A DNA stretch of 35,968 nt from Tannerellaceae bacterium (GTDB taxonomy: Bacteria > Bacteroidota > Bacteroidia > Bacteroidales > Tannerellaceae): NCBI GenBank assembly GCA_031269535.1, contig JAISZA010000155.1, forward strand, positions 1 through 35,968, given 5' to 3'. Shown in pieces: positions 1 through 7,970 of the stretch; position 1 is the stretch's first letter; every line of letters begins with the position of its first letter. The translations under genes and the position numbers were made by a program. Below the pieces are notes generated by a model that saw only the letters and a list, made by a program, of their open reading frames with translations, did not search any database and had not been told where the DNA came from.

Positions 1-1
1 G

Positions 2-142
2 CGAGCAAGCAATATCAACGATTTCCGCTTGCTGCTGAAAAAGAAAAATATAGGGGTGATTTTCAGGCAGAACGAAGCGGGGAGGATTTACGGCGTTACA
101 TTTATTGATTATCCGAATCCTAAGTACATGACAAAAATTTGA
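2..142 (+). pseudogene. C-terminal remnant of a relaxase/mobilisation protein (partial)
   Basis: Reading frame 2 is open from the window edge to a TGA at 140-142 and encodes about 46 residues. The segment containing GVIFRQNEAGRIYGVTFID closely resembles the end of the relaxase domain of Bacteroidota mobilisation (MobB-type) proteins, where I recall it continuing into a conserved stretch of the NGSRLGK type. Here the similarity stops after FID and a short unrelated tail (YPNPKYMTKI) ends the frame, so the gene looks truncated or rearranged. Only the 3' end is visible. The rest lies outside the window, so an intact but divergent end cannot be excluded. If correct, it marks the edge of a former mobile element beside the xylan locus. 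Confidence 0.55.
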
Positions 143-329
143 AGATCTCTATATTCTGTTTATTATTGGGGTTTAGCAAAATGCTTGCGATTATTGTCAA
201 CCCGTGTTTGAATAAGGACTTCTGTCAGCAATAAGGCAATCCATACTTTGGATTCCAAACAAATGGATATACCGATTTAGTAATCCTATTCTTTCCGCTA
301 AGTAAAAACGATTATTCAAAAGAGGTCAA

Positions 330-400
330 TCCTTGTTAAAAACAAAAGTTCCTGCCCCGGGGAGGGAAGCTGCCGGAGATTACCTGCGGCAGCTAATCCC
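330..400 (-). terminator. Probable intrinsic terminator at the end of the PUL operon
   Basis: An 8-bp perfect stem (AGCTGCCG at 368-375 with CGGCAGCT at 387-394, 11-nt loop) is extended by GGGA (364-367) pairing with TCCC (397-400). On the minus strand it starts just after the uxuB stop, and a T-rich stretch (CTTTTGTTTTTAAC) follows about 15 nt downstream. The gap between stem and T-tract is longer than ideal. The position at the end of a long minus-strand operon supports a terminator. The remaining bases from 143 to 330 show no recognisable gene. Confidence 0.5.
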
Positions 401-404
401 TTGT

Positions 405-1217
405 TCACACGCCGCTGAAGGCGGAAAAGCCGCCATCTACGGGGAGTACGACGCCGGTGATGAAGCCGGCGGCTTCGCTGCACAGGAATTGGACGGCGCC
501 GTTCAGTTCCGTGATGTCGCCGAAGCGTTTCATGGGTGTTTTGGCCAGCACTTTCCGGCTGCGATCGGTGAGGCTACCGTCCGGGTTGATGAGTACGGCG
601 CGGTTCTGGTCTCCGATGAAGAAGCCGGGAGCGATAGCATTGACACGTATGCCGTCGCCATATTTAAGCGCCATCTCGGTGGCCAGCCATTGCGTGAAAT
701 TGCTGACGCCCGTCTTGGCCGCCGAATAGCCGGGCACCCGTGTGATGGCCGAATAGGCGGCCATGGATGAGACATTCACGATACTGCCTTTCTTCTGCGC
801 GGCCATGACCCGCCCGAATACCATCGAGGGATAGACCGTCCCGTTCAGGTTCAGGGAGGTCACTTTCTCCCAGTCGACTATGTTCATGTCGAAAAAATCC
901 TGGTCGGGCGCCAGGGTGGCTCCGGGAAGGTTCCCGCCGGCAATATTGAGCAGGATATCGATGCGTCCCCAGCGGGCGACAACAGCTTGCGCCACCTTTT
1001 CGAGGCTTCTGATATCGAGCACATTGCCTGTGATTCCGATGGCCTCGCCTCCCAGGGCGAGGAGTTCAGCCACCCGTGCGTCGAGCGGCTCCTGCCGGAT
1101 GTCAATGGCAACTACTTTGGTTCCTGCCTGTACAAAACTTTTGGCGATACTTCCGCCAAGCACTCCGCCGGCGCCGCTGATAACGGCTACTTTTCCGGCA
1201 ATACTGAAATTGGACAT
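405..1217 (-). CDS. uxuB: SDR-family D-mannonate oxidoreductase (fructuronate reductase)
   Basis: This 270-aa cytoplasmic protein is a classical short-chain dehydrogenase/reductase. It has an N-terminal Rossmann glycine motif (GAGGVLGG, residues 15-22), an acidic residue (D39) after the second strand, a NIAGG motif at 91-95, and a catalytic Ser (150/151)-Tyr164-Lys168 set (GYSAAKTG). It most resembles the SDR-type D-mannonate oxidoreductases (the Bacillus subtilis UxuB/YjmF type), which interconvert D-fructuronate and D-mannonate with NAD(H). The family includes many other sugar-acid dehydrogenases, so the specificity rests on its place directly after uxuA, with only a 66-bp gap. It is the last gene of the PUL operon and would process glucuronate released from xylan side chains. 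A uronate isomerase (UxaC), needed upstream in the pathway, is not in the window. Confidence 0.85.
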   Translation of the reverse strand: MSNFSIAGKVAVISGAGGVLGGSIAKSFVQAGTKVVAIDIRQEPLDARVAELLALGGEAIGITGNVLDIRSLEKVAQAVVARWGRIDILLNIAGGNLPGATLAPDQDFFDMNIVDWEKVTSLNLNGTVYPSMVFGRVMAAQKKGSIVNVSSMAAYSAITRVPGYSAAKTGVSNFTQWLATEMALKYGDGIRVNAIAPGFFIGDQNRAVLINPDGSLTDRSRKVLAKTPMKRFGDITELNGAVQFLCSEAAGFITGVVLPVDGGFSAFSGV

Positions 1218-1229
1218 ATTTCTTTTTAA

Positions 1230-1295
1230 TTAATGATTAATGATTAATGATTAGTGGTTAGTGGTTAGTGGTTAGTGGGGTAACTAACCACTAAC
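1230..1295. repeat. 7-bp tandem repeat island with hairpin between uxuA and uxuB
   Basis: Three tandem copies of TTAATGA (1230-1250) are followed by four copies of TTAGTGG (1251-1278). Immediately after, ACTAACCACTAAC (1283-1295) is the reverse complement of two of the units. The array can therefore fold back on itself across the last codons and the stop codon (1284-1286) of uxuA. The array fills most of the 66-bp gap between the two uronate genes. It may act as an intercistronic RNA hairpin, but this is inference. Related but different heptamers occur elsewhere in the window. Confidence 0.85.
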
Positions 1296-2444
1296 AGCTG
1301 CCAGGACGCCTTCTATCTGTGCCAGGGCATACATGCGTCCGTAGAAGGAGTAACCGGGGTTGTATCCCCGGGCGGCATCGTCGAACATCAGGCGTCCGTG
1401 GTCGATGCGCATGGGCAGGTCGGGGTTCTCTTTTTCGAAGATACGCGTCACTTCTACCAGATGCCCCCGGCCTTCGAGGTGGGAGGCTTCGATGAAGTTG
1501 CCGTCTTCCAGGATGTCGGTACTGCGCAGGTGGACGTAGTGGGTGCGCGAAGCGAATCGGCGCGCCAGGGCCGGCACGTCGTTATGCGCTCCCGAACTTA
1601 GGGAACCAGCGCAGAAGGTTAGTCCGTTGCGGGGATTGTCCACGGCTTGCAGTATCCAGCTTATGTCTTCGTCGCCCGTGACGATCCGGGGCAATCCCAG
1701 GACGGGGTAGGGCGGGTCGTCGGGGTGTATGCACATCCGGATGTCGTAGGTGTCGCATACCGGCATGATTTGTTCGAGGAAGTAGCGCAGGTTGTTTCGC
1801 AGGGCGTCGCGGTCGATGCCTTTATACAAGGCCAGCAGGCGGTTGAAGATAGCCACAGGCTCCGGGTCGCCTTCACGGATATTCCCGTGTATGAAACCCT
1901 GCGTCTTTACGATGATGGTATCTATCAATGCATCTTCTTCTGCCCCGGTGATGTTTTTTGCCAGCGCCTCCACCCGTTCCCTTTCCTGCGGAGTATAGTC
2001 TTTTTCGGCACCTTCGCGCCGGAGGATACGGCAATCGAAGTAAGCAAAGCGCGTCTTGTCGAAGTAGAGCGACGACGTACCGTCGGGCAGGGGATGCTCC
2101 AGGTCGGTGCGTATCCAGTCGATGACTGGCATGAAGTTATAGCATACGGTACGTATGCCTGCCCGGCCTAAGTTGGCGAGGCTGAGTCTGTAGTTTTCAA
2201 TCAGCCGGTCGCGGTCTTTTCCCGCGTATTTGATAGCTTCGCTGACCGGCAGGCTTTCGACTACCGACCAGCGAAGCCCTCCGGCTTCGATATCGTTTTT
2301 CACTCCGGCAATCGCTTCCGGCGACCAGATTTCGCCGGCGGGTACGTCATACAGGGCTGTTACAATCCCTTCTACTCCGATCTGCCGAAGCATTGCGAAG
2401 GTTATCGTATCTTTTTTCCCGAACCATCTCCAGGTCTTTTCCAT
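1284..2444 (-). CDS. uxuA: Mannonate dehydratase
   Basis: This 386-aa cytoplasmic protein matches the UxuA family, a metal-dependent TIM-barrel dehydratase that converts D-mannonate to 2-keto-3-deoxy-D-gluconate. Typical segments are visible: MEKTWRWFGKKD at the N-terminus, CIHPDDPP (238-245, putative metal-ligand His240), FCAGSL (277-282), THYVHLRS (301-308) and MRIDHGRL (345-352). Length fits the family (about 350-395 aa). The stop lies inside a heptamer-repeat hairpin and the start is 8 bp downstream of the GH67 stop. Co-transcription with two alpha-glucuronidase genes indicates that the uronic acid cleaved from glucuronoxylan is its substrate. Because xylan side chains are often 4-O-methylated, a demethylation step would be needed and no gene for it is evident here. 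Confidence 0.95.
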   Translation of the reverse strand: MEKTWRWFGKKDTITFAMLRQIGVEGIVTALYDVPAGEIWSPEAIAGVKNDIEAGGLRWSVVESLPVSEAIKYAGKDRDRLIENYRLSLANLGRAGIRTVCYNFMPVIDWIRTDLEHPLPDGTSSLYFDKTRFAYFDCRILRREGAEKDYTPQERERVEALAKNITGAEEDALIDTIIVKTQGFIHGNIREGDPEPVAIFNRLLALYKGIDRDALRNNLRYFLEQIMPVCDTYDIRMCIHPDDPPYPVLGLPRIVTGDEDISWILQAVDNPRNGLTFCAGSLSSGAHNDVPALARRFASRTHYVHLRSTDILEDGNFIEASHLEGRGHLVEVTRIFEKENPDLPMRIDHGRLMFDDAARGYNPGYSFYGRMYALAQIEGVLAAVSG

Positions 2445-2452
2445 GTATGTTG

Positions 2453-4492
2453 TTATAAAGTAGAATTATGTTTGATTCTTATTTGCTCTTTCAGCTCGTC
2501 CAGTTCGTTTACCGGGCGTTCGATATCGTAGGGTATGGGCTGCCCGGAAAAGGTCTGGAAGTATAGCAGGCAGGCGTCTTTCCAGATCAGGGCGTCTTTG
2601 GCCTGTATCCTGAGCCTGGACTGCACTTCGCGGAAACGTTGAGCATCGACCCAGGTTTCCAGCCTGTCCCATACTTTCTGATAGGAACGTACTTGCTGCA
2701 CCCCCTCGTCGTAGCGATAGCACAGGTTATCCCACAGGCTACCTCCGTTCTTCAGCTTATACTCCCAGGGTACGTGATGGAACCAGAGGAGGAGGTTTTC
2801 CGGGCAGCGGCTGATGTCGCCATAGACGTCGTTCAGCGAGGGGAAGTATTGCGCGACGGCATTGCTTCCTGTCGCTGTCCGGTCGAAGCCTACGCCTGTG
2901 GTATCGGCATTGTGGTAATACCAGGGCATCCAGTCGGCGCGTCCGCCCGGTATATCGCCCCAGGGCTCCGGGCCATAGTGCTGGTTGAAAGCAAAGATGT
3001 GATGCAGGCCGTAGGGCATCATATAATTGACGCAGGTTTCGCGCGAACTCATCATCATATCTTTTACCGGGCGAACGAAACGCTCATCCGGGGTAAAGGT
3101 CATCCGTATCCATTCATCGGCGATTTGTTCCGACGGCAGGTTGTGGTTCCAGGCCAAGCGTCCGAAGGCATACCAATTGGATTGGGCGAAAGGATGTCCG
3201 CACCAGTTCACCTCGTCTCCCGTATTGGCTACACCGGCAATGGCCGTCACCCGGGCCGGGCGCAGGCTTCCGTCGGTTATTTTGGCCACGGTAGCGCCTT
3301 TGCCGTCGGAATAGGTATCGCTTTGCAGGGTTTCCTCGAAGAGCGGCGCCAGATAGACCAATTGTTTGGAATGTCCCAGATACTCCTGTGTGATTTGAAA
3401 TTCGATCATTTCCTGCGTATGCCTGAGCGCCCCGAAAAGCGGGCTGAAGGGTTCGCGCGGCTGGAAATCGATCGGCCCGTTCTTTATCTGTATAATTACA
3501 TTGTCGCGAAACTGTCCGTCCAAAGGCACGAACTCCTGGCAGGCCTGCTTTGCCCTGTCTTCTTTCGTGGGACTATAAACGAATGCCCTCCACATGACGA
3601 TGCCTTGGTAAGGTTTGAGTGCGTCGGCCAGCATATTGGCGCCGTCGGCATGGGTGCGTCCGTAGTCCTGCGGGCCGGACTGTCCTTCCGAATTGGCTTT
3701 CACCAGCAGGCCCCCGAAGTCGGGTATCAGGGCATAGATTTCCTTCACTTTGTTTTTCCACCACTGCTGTACGTCTTTATTCAGCGGGTCGGCATCCGGC
3801 AATCCGCCTATCGCTTTCGGAGCTGCAAAATTAACCGAGAGATAGACCGTCAGTCCGTACGGTCGGAAGAGGTCGGCCAGGGCTTTTACTTTCAGCAGGT
3901 ATTCGGGGGTGAGTATCTGCGGATTGGCATTGACGTTATTCAGTACCGTCCCATTGATACCGATGGAGGCATTGGCACGTGCGTACGCTTCATAGCGGGG
4001 CGAGAGGGTGTCGGGCAGCTGGCTCCATTGCCAGAGCGAACGTCCGGCATATCCTCGTTCGATGCTTCCGTCGAGGTTATCCCAGTGGTTCAGGATGCGC
4101 CGCTCGTAAGAAGGTCTTTCCTCTACGTTAAGCGCTGTCGCATCCTTGCCTGTCTGTTGCAGACGGAGCAGGTGATAAACGCCATAAAGTAAGCCGATAT
4201 CCCGGGCGGCAGAGATGCTTATTTTGCCCCCCTTGTAGCTTATCTTGTATCCATCCTTGATGGTTCCTGCTTTCTTATCTGCTATCAGATCGACAGCCGG
4301 CCCTTTCCAATAACGGTTTAGTTCGTCCAGGGCGATCGTAATGGTGGGACTTTTCCGGTTAGACCTGAACAGCTTACTATCCGTCGCCTCCTTTTTTGTT
4401 TCCTGAAACCGCAACCATAAACGGCTACCGTCTTCGGCAGCAAGGTGCGAAACAATAAAAACAGAAATAAAAATAACAACTAATTTCTTCAT
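2453..4492 (-). CDS. aguA: GH67 alpha-glucuronidase, secreted
   Basis: This 679-aa protein has a signal peptide (MKKLVVIFISVFIVSHLAA) and matches GH67 along its length. Expected catalytic features are present: a general-acid Glu in KANSEGQSGP (E269) and the paired carboxylates in IDFQPREP (D342) and ITQEYLGH (E370). GH67 enzymes are inverting and remove (4-O-methyl-)D-glucuronic acid only from the non-reducing terminal xylose of short aldouronic acids. The protein would therefore act in the periplasm, after backbone cleavage by GH10. It complements the GH115 domain encoded upstream, which acts on internal side chains. A long open frame lies opposite on the other strand (2639-4192) but is a codon-bias shadow. 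The gene sits 33 bp downstream of the GH8 gene in the same operon. Confidence 0.95.
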   Translation of the reverse strand: MKKLVVIFISVFIVSHLAAEDGSRLWLRFQETKKEATDSKLFRSNRKSPTITIALDELNRYWKGPAVDLIADKKAGTIKDGYKISYKGGKISISAARDIGLLYGVYHLLRLQQTGKDATALNVEERPSYERRILNHWDNLDGSIERGYAGRSLWQWSQLPDTLSPRYEAYARANASIGINGTVLNNVNANPQILTPEYLLKVKALADLFRPYGLTVYLSVNFAAPKAIGGLPDADPLNKDVQQWWKNKVKEIYALIPDFGGLLVKANSEGQSGPQDYGRTHADGANMLADALKPYQGIVMWRAFVYSPTKEDRAKQACQEFVPLDGQFRDNVIIQIKNGPIDFQPREPFSPLFGALRHTQEMIEFQITQEYLGHSKQLVYLAPLFEETLQSDTYSDGKGATVAKITDGSLRPARVTAIAGVANTGDEVNWCGHPFAQSNWYAFGRLAWNHNLPSEQIADEWIRMTFTPDERFVRPVKDMMMSSRETCVNYMMPYGLHHIFAFNQHYGPEPWGDIPGGRADWMPWYYHNADTTGVGFDRTATGSNAVAQYFPSLNDVYGDISRCPENLLLWFHHVPWEYKLKNGGSLWDNLCYRYDEGVQQVRSYQKVWDRLETWVDAQRFREVQSRLRIQAKDALIWKDACLLYFQTFSGQPIPYDIERPVNELDELKEQIRIKHNSTL

Positions 4493-4525
4493 CCTTCATC
4501 TATTTTTTATATTAATTTATTCATT

Positions 4526-5803
4526 TCAATCTCCGCCGGGGAAAATAATCCTGTAATTCCCGCTCAGGTGCATAAAAGCGAATAATTGCAGCAGCCCGTC
4601 GTAGTATGCGTCGAAATAGCCATCTTCGTATGGCTGGTTTCCGGAGTTCCAGAAATGCGCGATAAATTCCCTGCTTTTGGGATGGGTGCACACTAAAGAG
4701 ACGGCGGCGGAAGTAGCCACTAAGCCTATCGAATGGCGCAGTGCGGTATATCCACCTGCGGGCAGAATTCTTTCCGGCAGAGTTCCGTCTGTCTTGTATT
4801 GGTCAACAAAGGTTTCAAGCCCCTGTGAATAGAGAAAATTCTGGATTTTATGCCCATATTCGTGTTGCCATTCTTTGTCGGCGCATGCCCACGAATAGTC
4901 GAGCGCAATGTTCATGGGGACCCGCCAGGAGTCGAACCGGAACTCTTCACCAATGATAAACCCTCTCCGTACCGGCGTACCATCGTAATAAGTCTGGTCG
5001 GGGTTGAGACCGGTTTCAGGATGTATGGCCTTGTGCAGGTAGTCACGGCTTTTCGCCGCACATGCGCGCCAGAACTCCGAACGTCCATCGCTGGCCCAGC
5101 GCGCCCATACTTCGTAAAAGGCAGGAACATGATAGGAAGGATCGGTAAAGGTCGCCCCCCAGAACGCTTCGGGTGTAAACGTGATGAGTTGATGCTCTAC
5201 GTTGATGAAATTGGTAACGCCACTATCCGTTTCATTTTTGGCAAAGGAGCAATTCAGGATATACTGCGCCTCTTTCAGGTAATCGATTCCGGTGTCGTTG
5301 CCCCAGCGGTTTGAGGCAAACAACAAAGCTGTGACGTAATACAATTCGCCGTCGGAAGCAGGTCCCTGGGCATTCCGGCTGCCGTCAGTCCGGCAACTCC
5401 ATGCGAAATATCCCTTATAGGGTCCTTCTTTATGCTGCATATACTTAGTTCCCCATCTCCACAGGCGGTCGAATACTTCTTTCTTGTCTAATTGTACAGC
5501 AATCATCAAACCGTATGACATTCCTTCGGTGCGCACATCGTGGTTTTTCAGGTCAGAGATATACGCCATGGAATCACCCACTTCAAAATAAACTTTGTCG
5601 GGGCCTTCGAAAAGATTGTAAACAAGTTCATTTAGTTTACCGTCGATCTCTTCCCGTGAGTATCCCATCTCGGCGAAAAGGTTACGGTACCGCTTTGTTT
5701 CAAAAGCTCCCTTATCCCACGGTTTCAGCTCTTTGTTCACGGGATTACAAACCGTAAAGCTTGCTAATGCGATAAATAATAAGACCTTTTTCATGCTGTT
5801 CAT
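4526..5803 (-). CDS. GH8 reducing-end xylose-releasing exo-oligoxylanase (Rex-type)
   Basis: This 425-aa protein belongs to GH8 and resembles the Rex subgroup, which releases xylose from the reducing end of xylo-oligosaccharides. Likely catalytic residues are E93 in HDVRTEGMSYGLM, D151 in GPASDGELYY and D291 in FRFDSWRVPMN, corresponding to Glu70, Asp128 and Asp263 of Bacillus halodurans Rex by motif position. The N-terminus is hydrophobic (KKVLLFIALASFTVC); Cys19 lacks a good lipobox (T-V before Cys), so lipoprotein versus ordinary secreted form is unclear. Either way it should be exported to the periplasm. The ATG overlaps the stop of the preceding GH43 gene by 4 bp, which suggests translational coupling. 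Endo-xylanase activity is the main alternative within GH8. Confidence 0.9.
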   Translation of the reverse strand: MNSMKKVLLFIALASFTVCNPVNKELKPWDKGAFETKRYRNLFAEMGYSREEIDGKLNELVYNLFEGPDKVYFEVGDSMAYISDLKNHDVRTEGMSYGLMIAVQLDKKEVFDRLWRWGTKYMQHKEGPYKGYFAWSCRTDGSRNAQGPASDGELYYVTALLFASNRWGNDTGIDYLKEAQYILNCSFAKNETDSGVTNFINVEHQLITFTPEAFWGATFTDPSYHVPAFYEVWARWASDGRSEFWRACAAKSRDYLHKAIHPETGLNPDQTYYDGTPVRRGFIIGEEFRFDSWRVPMNIALDYSWACADKEWQHEYGHKIQNFLYSQGLETFVDQYKTDGTLPERILPAGGYTALRHSIGLVATSAAVSLVCTHPKSREFIAHFWNSGNQPYEDGYFDAYYDGLLQLFAFMHLSGNYRIIFPGGD

Positions 5804-6771
5804 TGTTCTCCTCCTCCGTCGATTGTTTTGATTGTTCCATCGCCGTTATATTCCATTTCCACGACTTTCAGGCTCCGGAGCCAGGTTTTTCCCCCTGAAG
5901 GTACGCAATCGTGATGAAATAAATACCATTTCCCTTTGTATTCGACAATGGCGTGATGGGTCGTCCAGCCCACCACCGGCGTCAGGAGGACTCCCTGATA
6001 GGTAAAGGGGCCATACGGATTATCTCCGGTAGCATAACATAGCCTGTGCGTATCGCCTGTCGAATACGAGAAGTAATACGTCCCCTTGTACTTATGCATC
6101 CAGGAGGCTTCGAAAAAGCGGCGTTCCGTATCCCCCTGGGTAAGCGGCCTGCCCTCTTTGCCGAGAATAAGCAGATCGCGCGCTTCTTCGGCAAATCCGA
6201 GCATATCATCACTTAGCCGGACCACTTTCGGACATAGCGAAGGCTCCTGCGCCGAAGGGAAAAAGGCCGATTCCAATGCTTTGTTGTTGCGGTAGCGCTG
6301 CAATTGTCCTCCCCAGATACCGCCAAAATACATATAGTATTTTCCGTTTTCCCCGAAGACGGCCGGATCGATGCTGTAACTTCCCGGTACGGGATGTTTC
6401 TCAGGGATAAACGGCCCTTCCGGTTTGCTGCTGATAGCTATGCCGATACGGAAGATGTCGTTTTTGTCTTTCAGCGGGAAATACATATAGTATTTCCCGT
6501 CTTTATAAGTCACGTCGCAATCCCATAGCTGCCGGCCTGCCCAGGGAATATCCGTAACCCTGAGCGCGACGCCGTGGTCGGTCACTTCCCCTTCGATATC
6601 ATCCATAGAGAAAACGTGGTAGTCGTTCATATCGAAATGATCGCCATTATCGTTTTCGGGGATGCCGCTTTCGCGGTCATGCGACGGATAGATGTACAAC
6701 TTACCATCGAACACGTGTACGGCAGGGTCTGCCATGTAATCATCCGGGATCAAATATCTTGCCTTATTCAT
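5800..6771 (-). CDS. GH43 (subfamily 1-like) xylosidase without signal peptide
   Basis: This 323-aa five-bladed beta-propeller hydrolase carries the GH43 triad: base D15 (MADPAVHVF), pKa modulator D135 (SIDPAVFG) and acid E221 (FFEASWMHKYKG). The opening DYMADPAVHVFDGKLYIYPS is typical of GH43 subfamily 1, whose characterised members are mainly beta-xylosidases or exo-xylanases. There is no signal peptide: the frame begins MNKARYLIPDD directly before the catalytic domain. The enzyme is therefore predicted to be cytoplasmic, finishing oligosaccharides brought in by the symporter encoded two genes upstream. It overlaps GH8 by 4 bp and lies 7 bp after GH10. Arabinofuranosidase activity cannot be excluded from sequence. 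Confidence 0.88.
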   Translation of the reverse strand: MNKARYLIPDDYMADPAVHVFDGKLYIYPSHDRESGIPENDNGDHFDMNDYHVFSMDDIEGEVTDHGVALRVTDIPWAGRQLWDCDVTYKDGKYYMYFPLKDKNDIFRIGIAISSKPEGPFIPEKHPVPGSYSIDPAVFGENGKYYMYFGGIWGGQLQRYRNNKALESAFFPSAQEPSLCPKVVRLSDDMLGFAEEARDLLILGKEGRPLTQGDTERRFFEASWMHKYKGTYYFSYSTGDTHRLCYATGDNPYGPFTYQGVLLTPVVGWTTHHAIVEYKGKWYLFHHDCVPSGGKTWLRSLKVVEMEYNGDGTIKTIDGGGEQ

Positions 6772-6778
6772 GGTTCTT

Positions 6779-7909
6779 TTATTTTCCGGTATTGAGACTC
6801 ATCTGTATGATTTCATTCACCACAGGTTTGGCTTTTCCCTGCCGGTCGAAGAGCAGGGCATAATCCGTACGTCCGGGCACAGGCCAGTCGTTGCGCCACG
6901 AATCCTTGTCGCATACGCCCCACAGGGTTACGCGGCTGATTTTATCCTGATGTGTGAGAAAGAGGCGGAAGAAGCCAGCCATGCGTTTGCTCCATGCGTT
7001 TGCCAGGCTGTCGGGCAATCCGTCGGTATAGGGATTCAGTTCTTCCCGGAAGTCGAAGCCGGATTCCACGGCAGCGCCTATATGCGGGTCAGGCGAAGGT
7101 AATACGGTCAGGTCTAATTCGGTAATCATTACCTTTACGCCTGTTCCGGCAAAAGCAAGCAAGCTCTTTTCAAAGTCTTCAATGGCCGGGTCGTCCATCC
7201 CGATATGCCCCTGCATCCCGATGGCGTCGATGCGCAGCCCGCGCTCTTTCAATGTTTTTACAAGTTGAACAACCGTATTCCGTTTCCCTTCGAAAGCCAT
7301 TGAATAATCGTTATAATAAAGTTCGGCTTCGGGGTCTGCTTCGTGGGCAAACTGAAACGCCAGCGGAATAAACTCCTCGCCCAGGATTTCGTAAAATTTA
7401 CTCTGGCGCCAGGAGCCGTCTTCCAGTATGGCCTCGTTGACTACATCCCAGCCTTTGATACGCCCTTGGTAGCGTGTAACCACTGTTGTGATATGCTTTC
7501 TCAACCTTTCGGTAAGCACTTCGGACGATACATTATTCCCCTCATTATCCACGCAAAGCCATAAGGGAGCCTGCGAATGCCATACTAAGCAATGCCCTGT
7601 GATCCACATCTTGTTTGCCTCGCCCCAGGCCACAAATTGATCCGCATCGTCAAAAAAGAACTTCCCTTCGACGGGTTGCAGGTACATGCTTTTCATGCAG
7701 TTCTCCGGCACAATGGCTGAGAAATTCTCCCGTGCCACACGTTCCGACAGGGTATCAATCCCTGTAAACTGCTCTACATTCAGTGCTGTGCCGATAAGGA
7801 ATTTATCTTTCAGCGCATCCTTCAGACTGCGACTATCGGGTTGGGGCTCCTGTTCGCATCCCAGTAGTAAAAGGGCCAGAATGCCGCTATAAACAAAAGA
7901 AGATTTCAT
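6779..7909 (-). CDS. GH10 endo-beta-1,4-xylanase lipoprotein
   Basis: This 376-aa protein has a lipoprotein signal (LLLLGC, Cys18) followed by an acidic stretch (EQEPQPD) resembling Bacteroidota surface-export signals. The GH10 barrel follows, with HCLVWHSQ (106-113), acid/base E159 in WDVVNEA and nucleophile E264 in VMITELDL. It should cut the xylan backbone at the cell surface and feed oligosaccharides to SusCD. The length equals a bare catalytic domain: the inserted carbohydrate-binding modules seen in the surface GH10 of the well-known Bacteroides/Prevotella xylan loci are absent. It is the only endo-xylanase in the window and lies mid-operon, 61 bp after the symporter gene. Confidence 0.95.
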   Translation of the reverse strand: MKSSFVYSGILALLLLGCEQEPQPDSRSLKDALKDKFLIGTALNVEQFTGIDTLSERVARENFSAIVPENCMKSMYLQPVEGKFFFDDADQFVAWGEANKMWITGHCLVWHSQAPLWLCVDNEGNNVSSEVLTERLRKHITTVVTRYQGRIKGWDVVNEAILEDGSWRQSKFYEILGEEFIPLAFQFAHEADPEAELYYNDYSMAFEGKRNTVVQLVKTLKERGLRIDAIGMQGHIGMDDPAIEDFEKSLLAFAGTGVKVMITELDLTVLPSPDPHIGAAVESGFDFREELNPYTDGLPDSLANAWSKRMAGFFRLFLTHQDKISRVTLWGVCDKDSWRNDWPVPGRTDYALLFDRQGKAKPVVNEIIQMSLNTGK

Positions 7910-7970
7910 AAATTGTATGTTTTGTTAGTTGATTAATCAGAAATAAACCTGTATATGATTCACTCATTCG

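Noticed and set aside
142..404. tRNA or attachment site between the relaxase tail and the PUL
   Set aside because: No cloverleaf or tRNA 3' end could be seen; only the terminator-like hairpin is supported.
2639..4192. Long plus-strand open frame of 517 codons opposite the GH67 gene
   Set aside because: The minus strand encodes a full, motif-complete GH67. The opposite frame has no recognisable domain and arises from codon bias.
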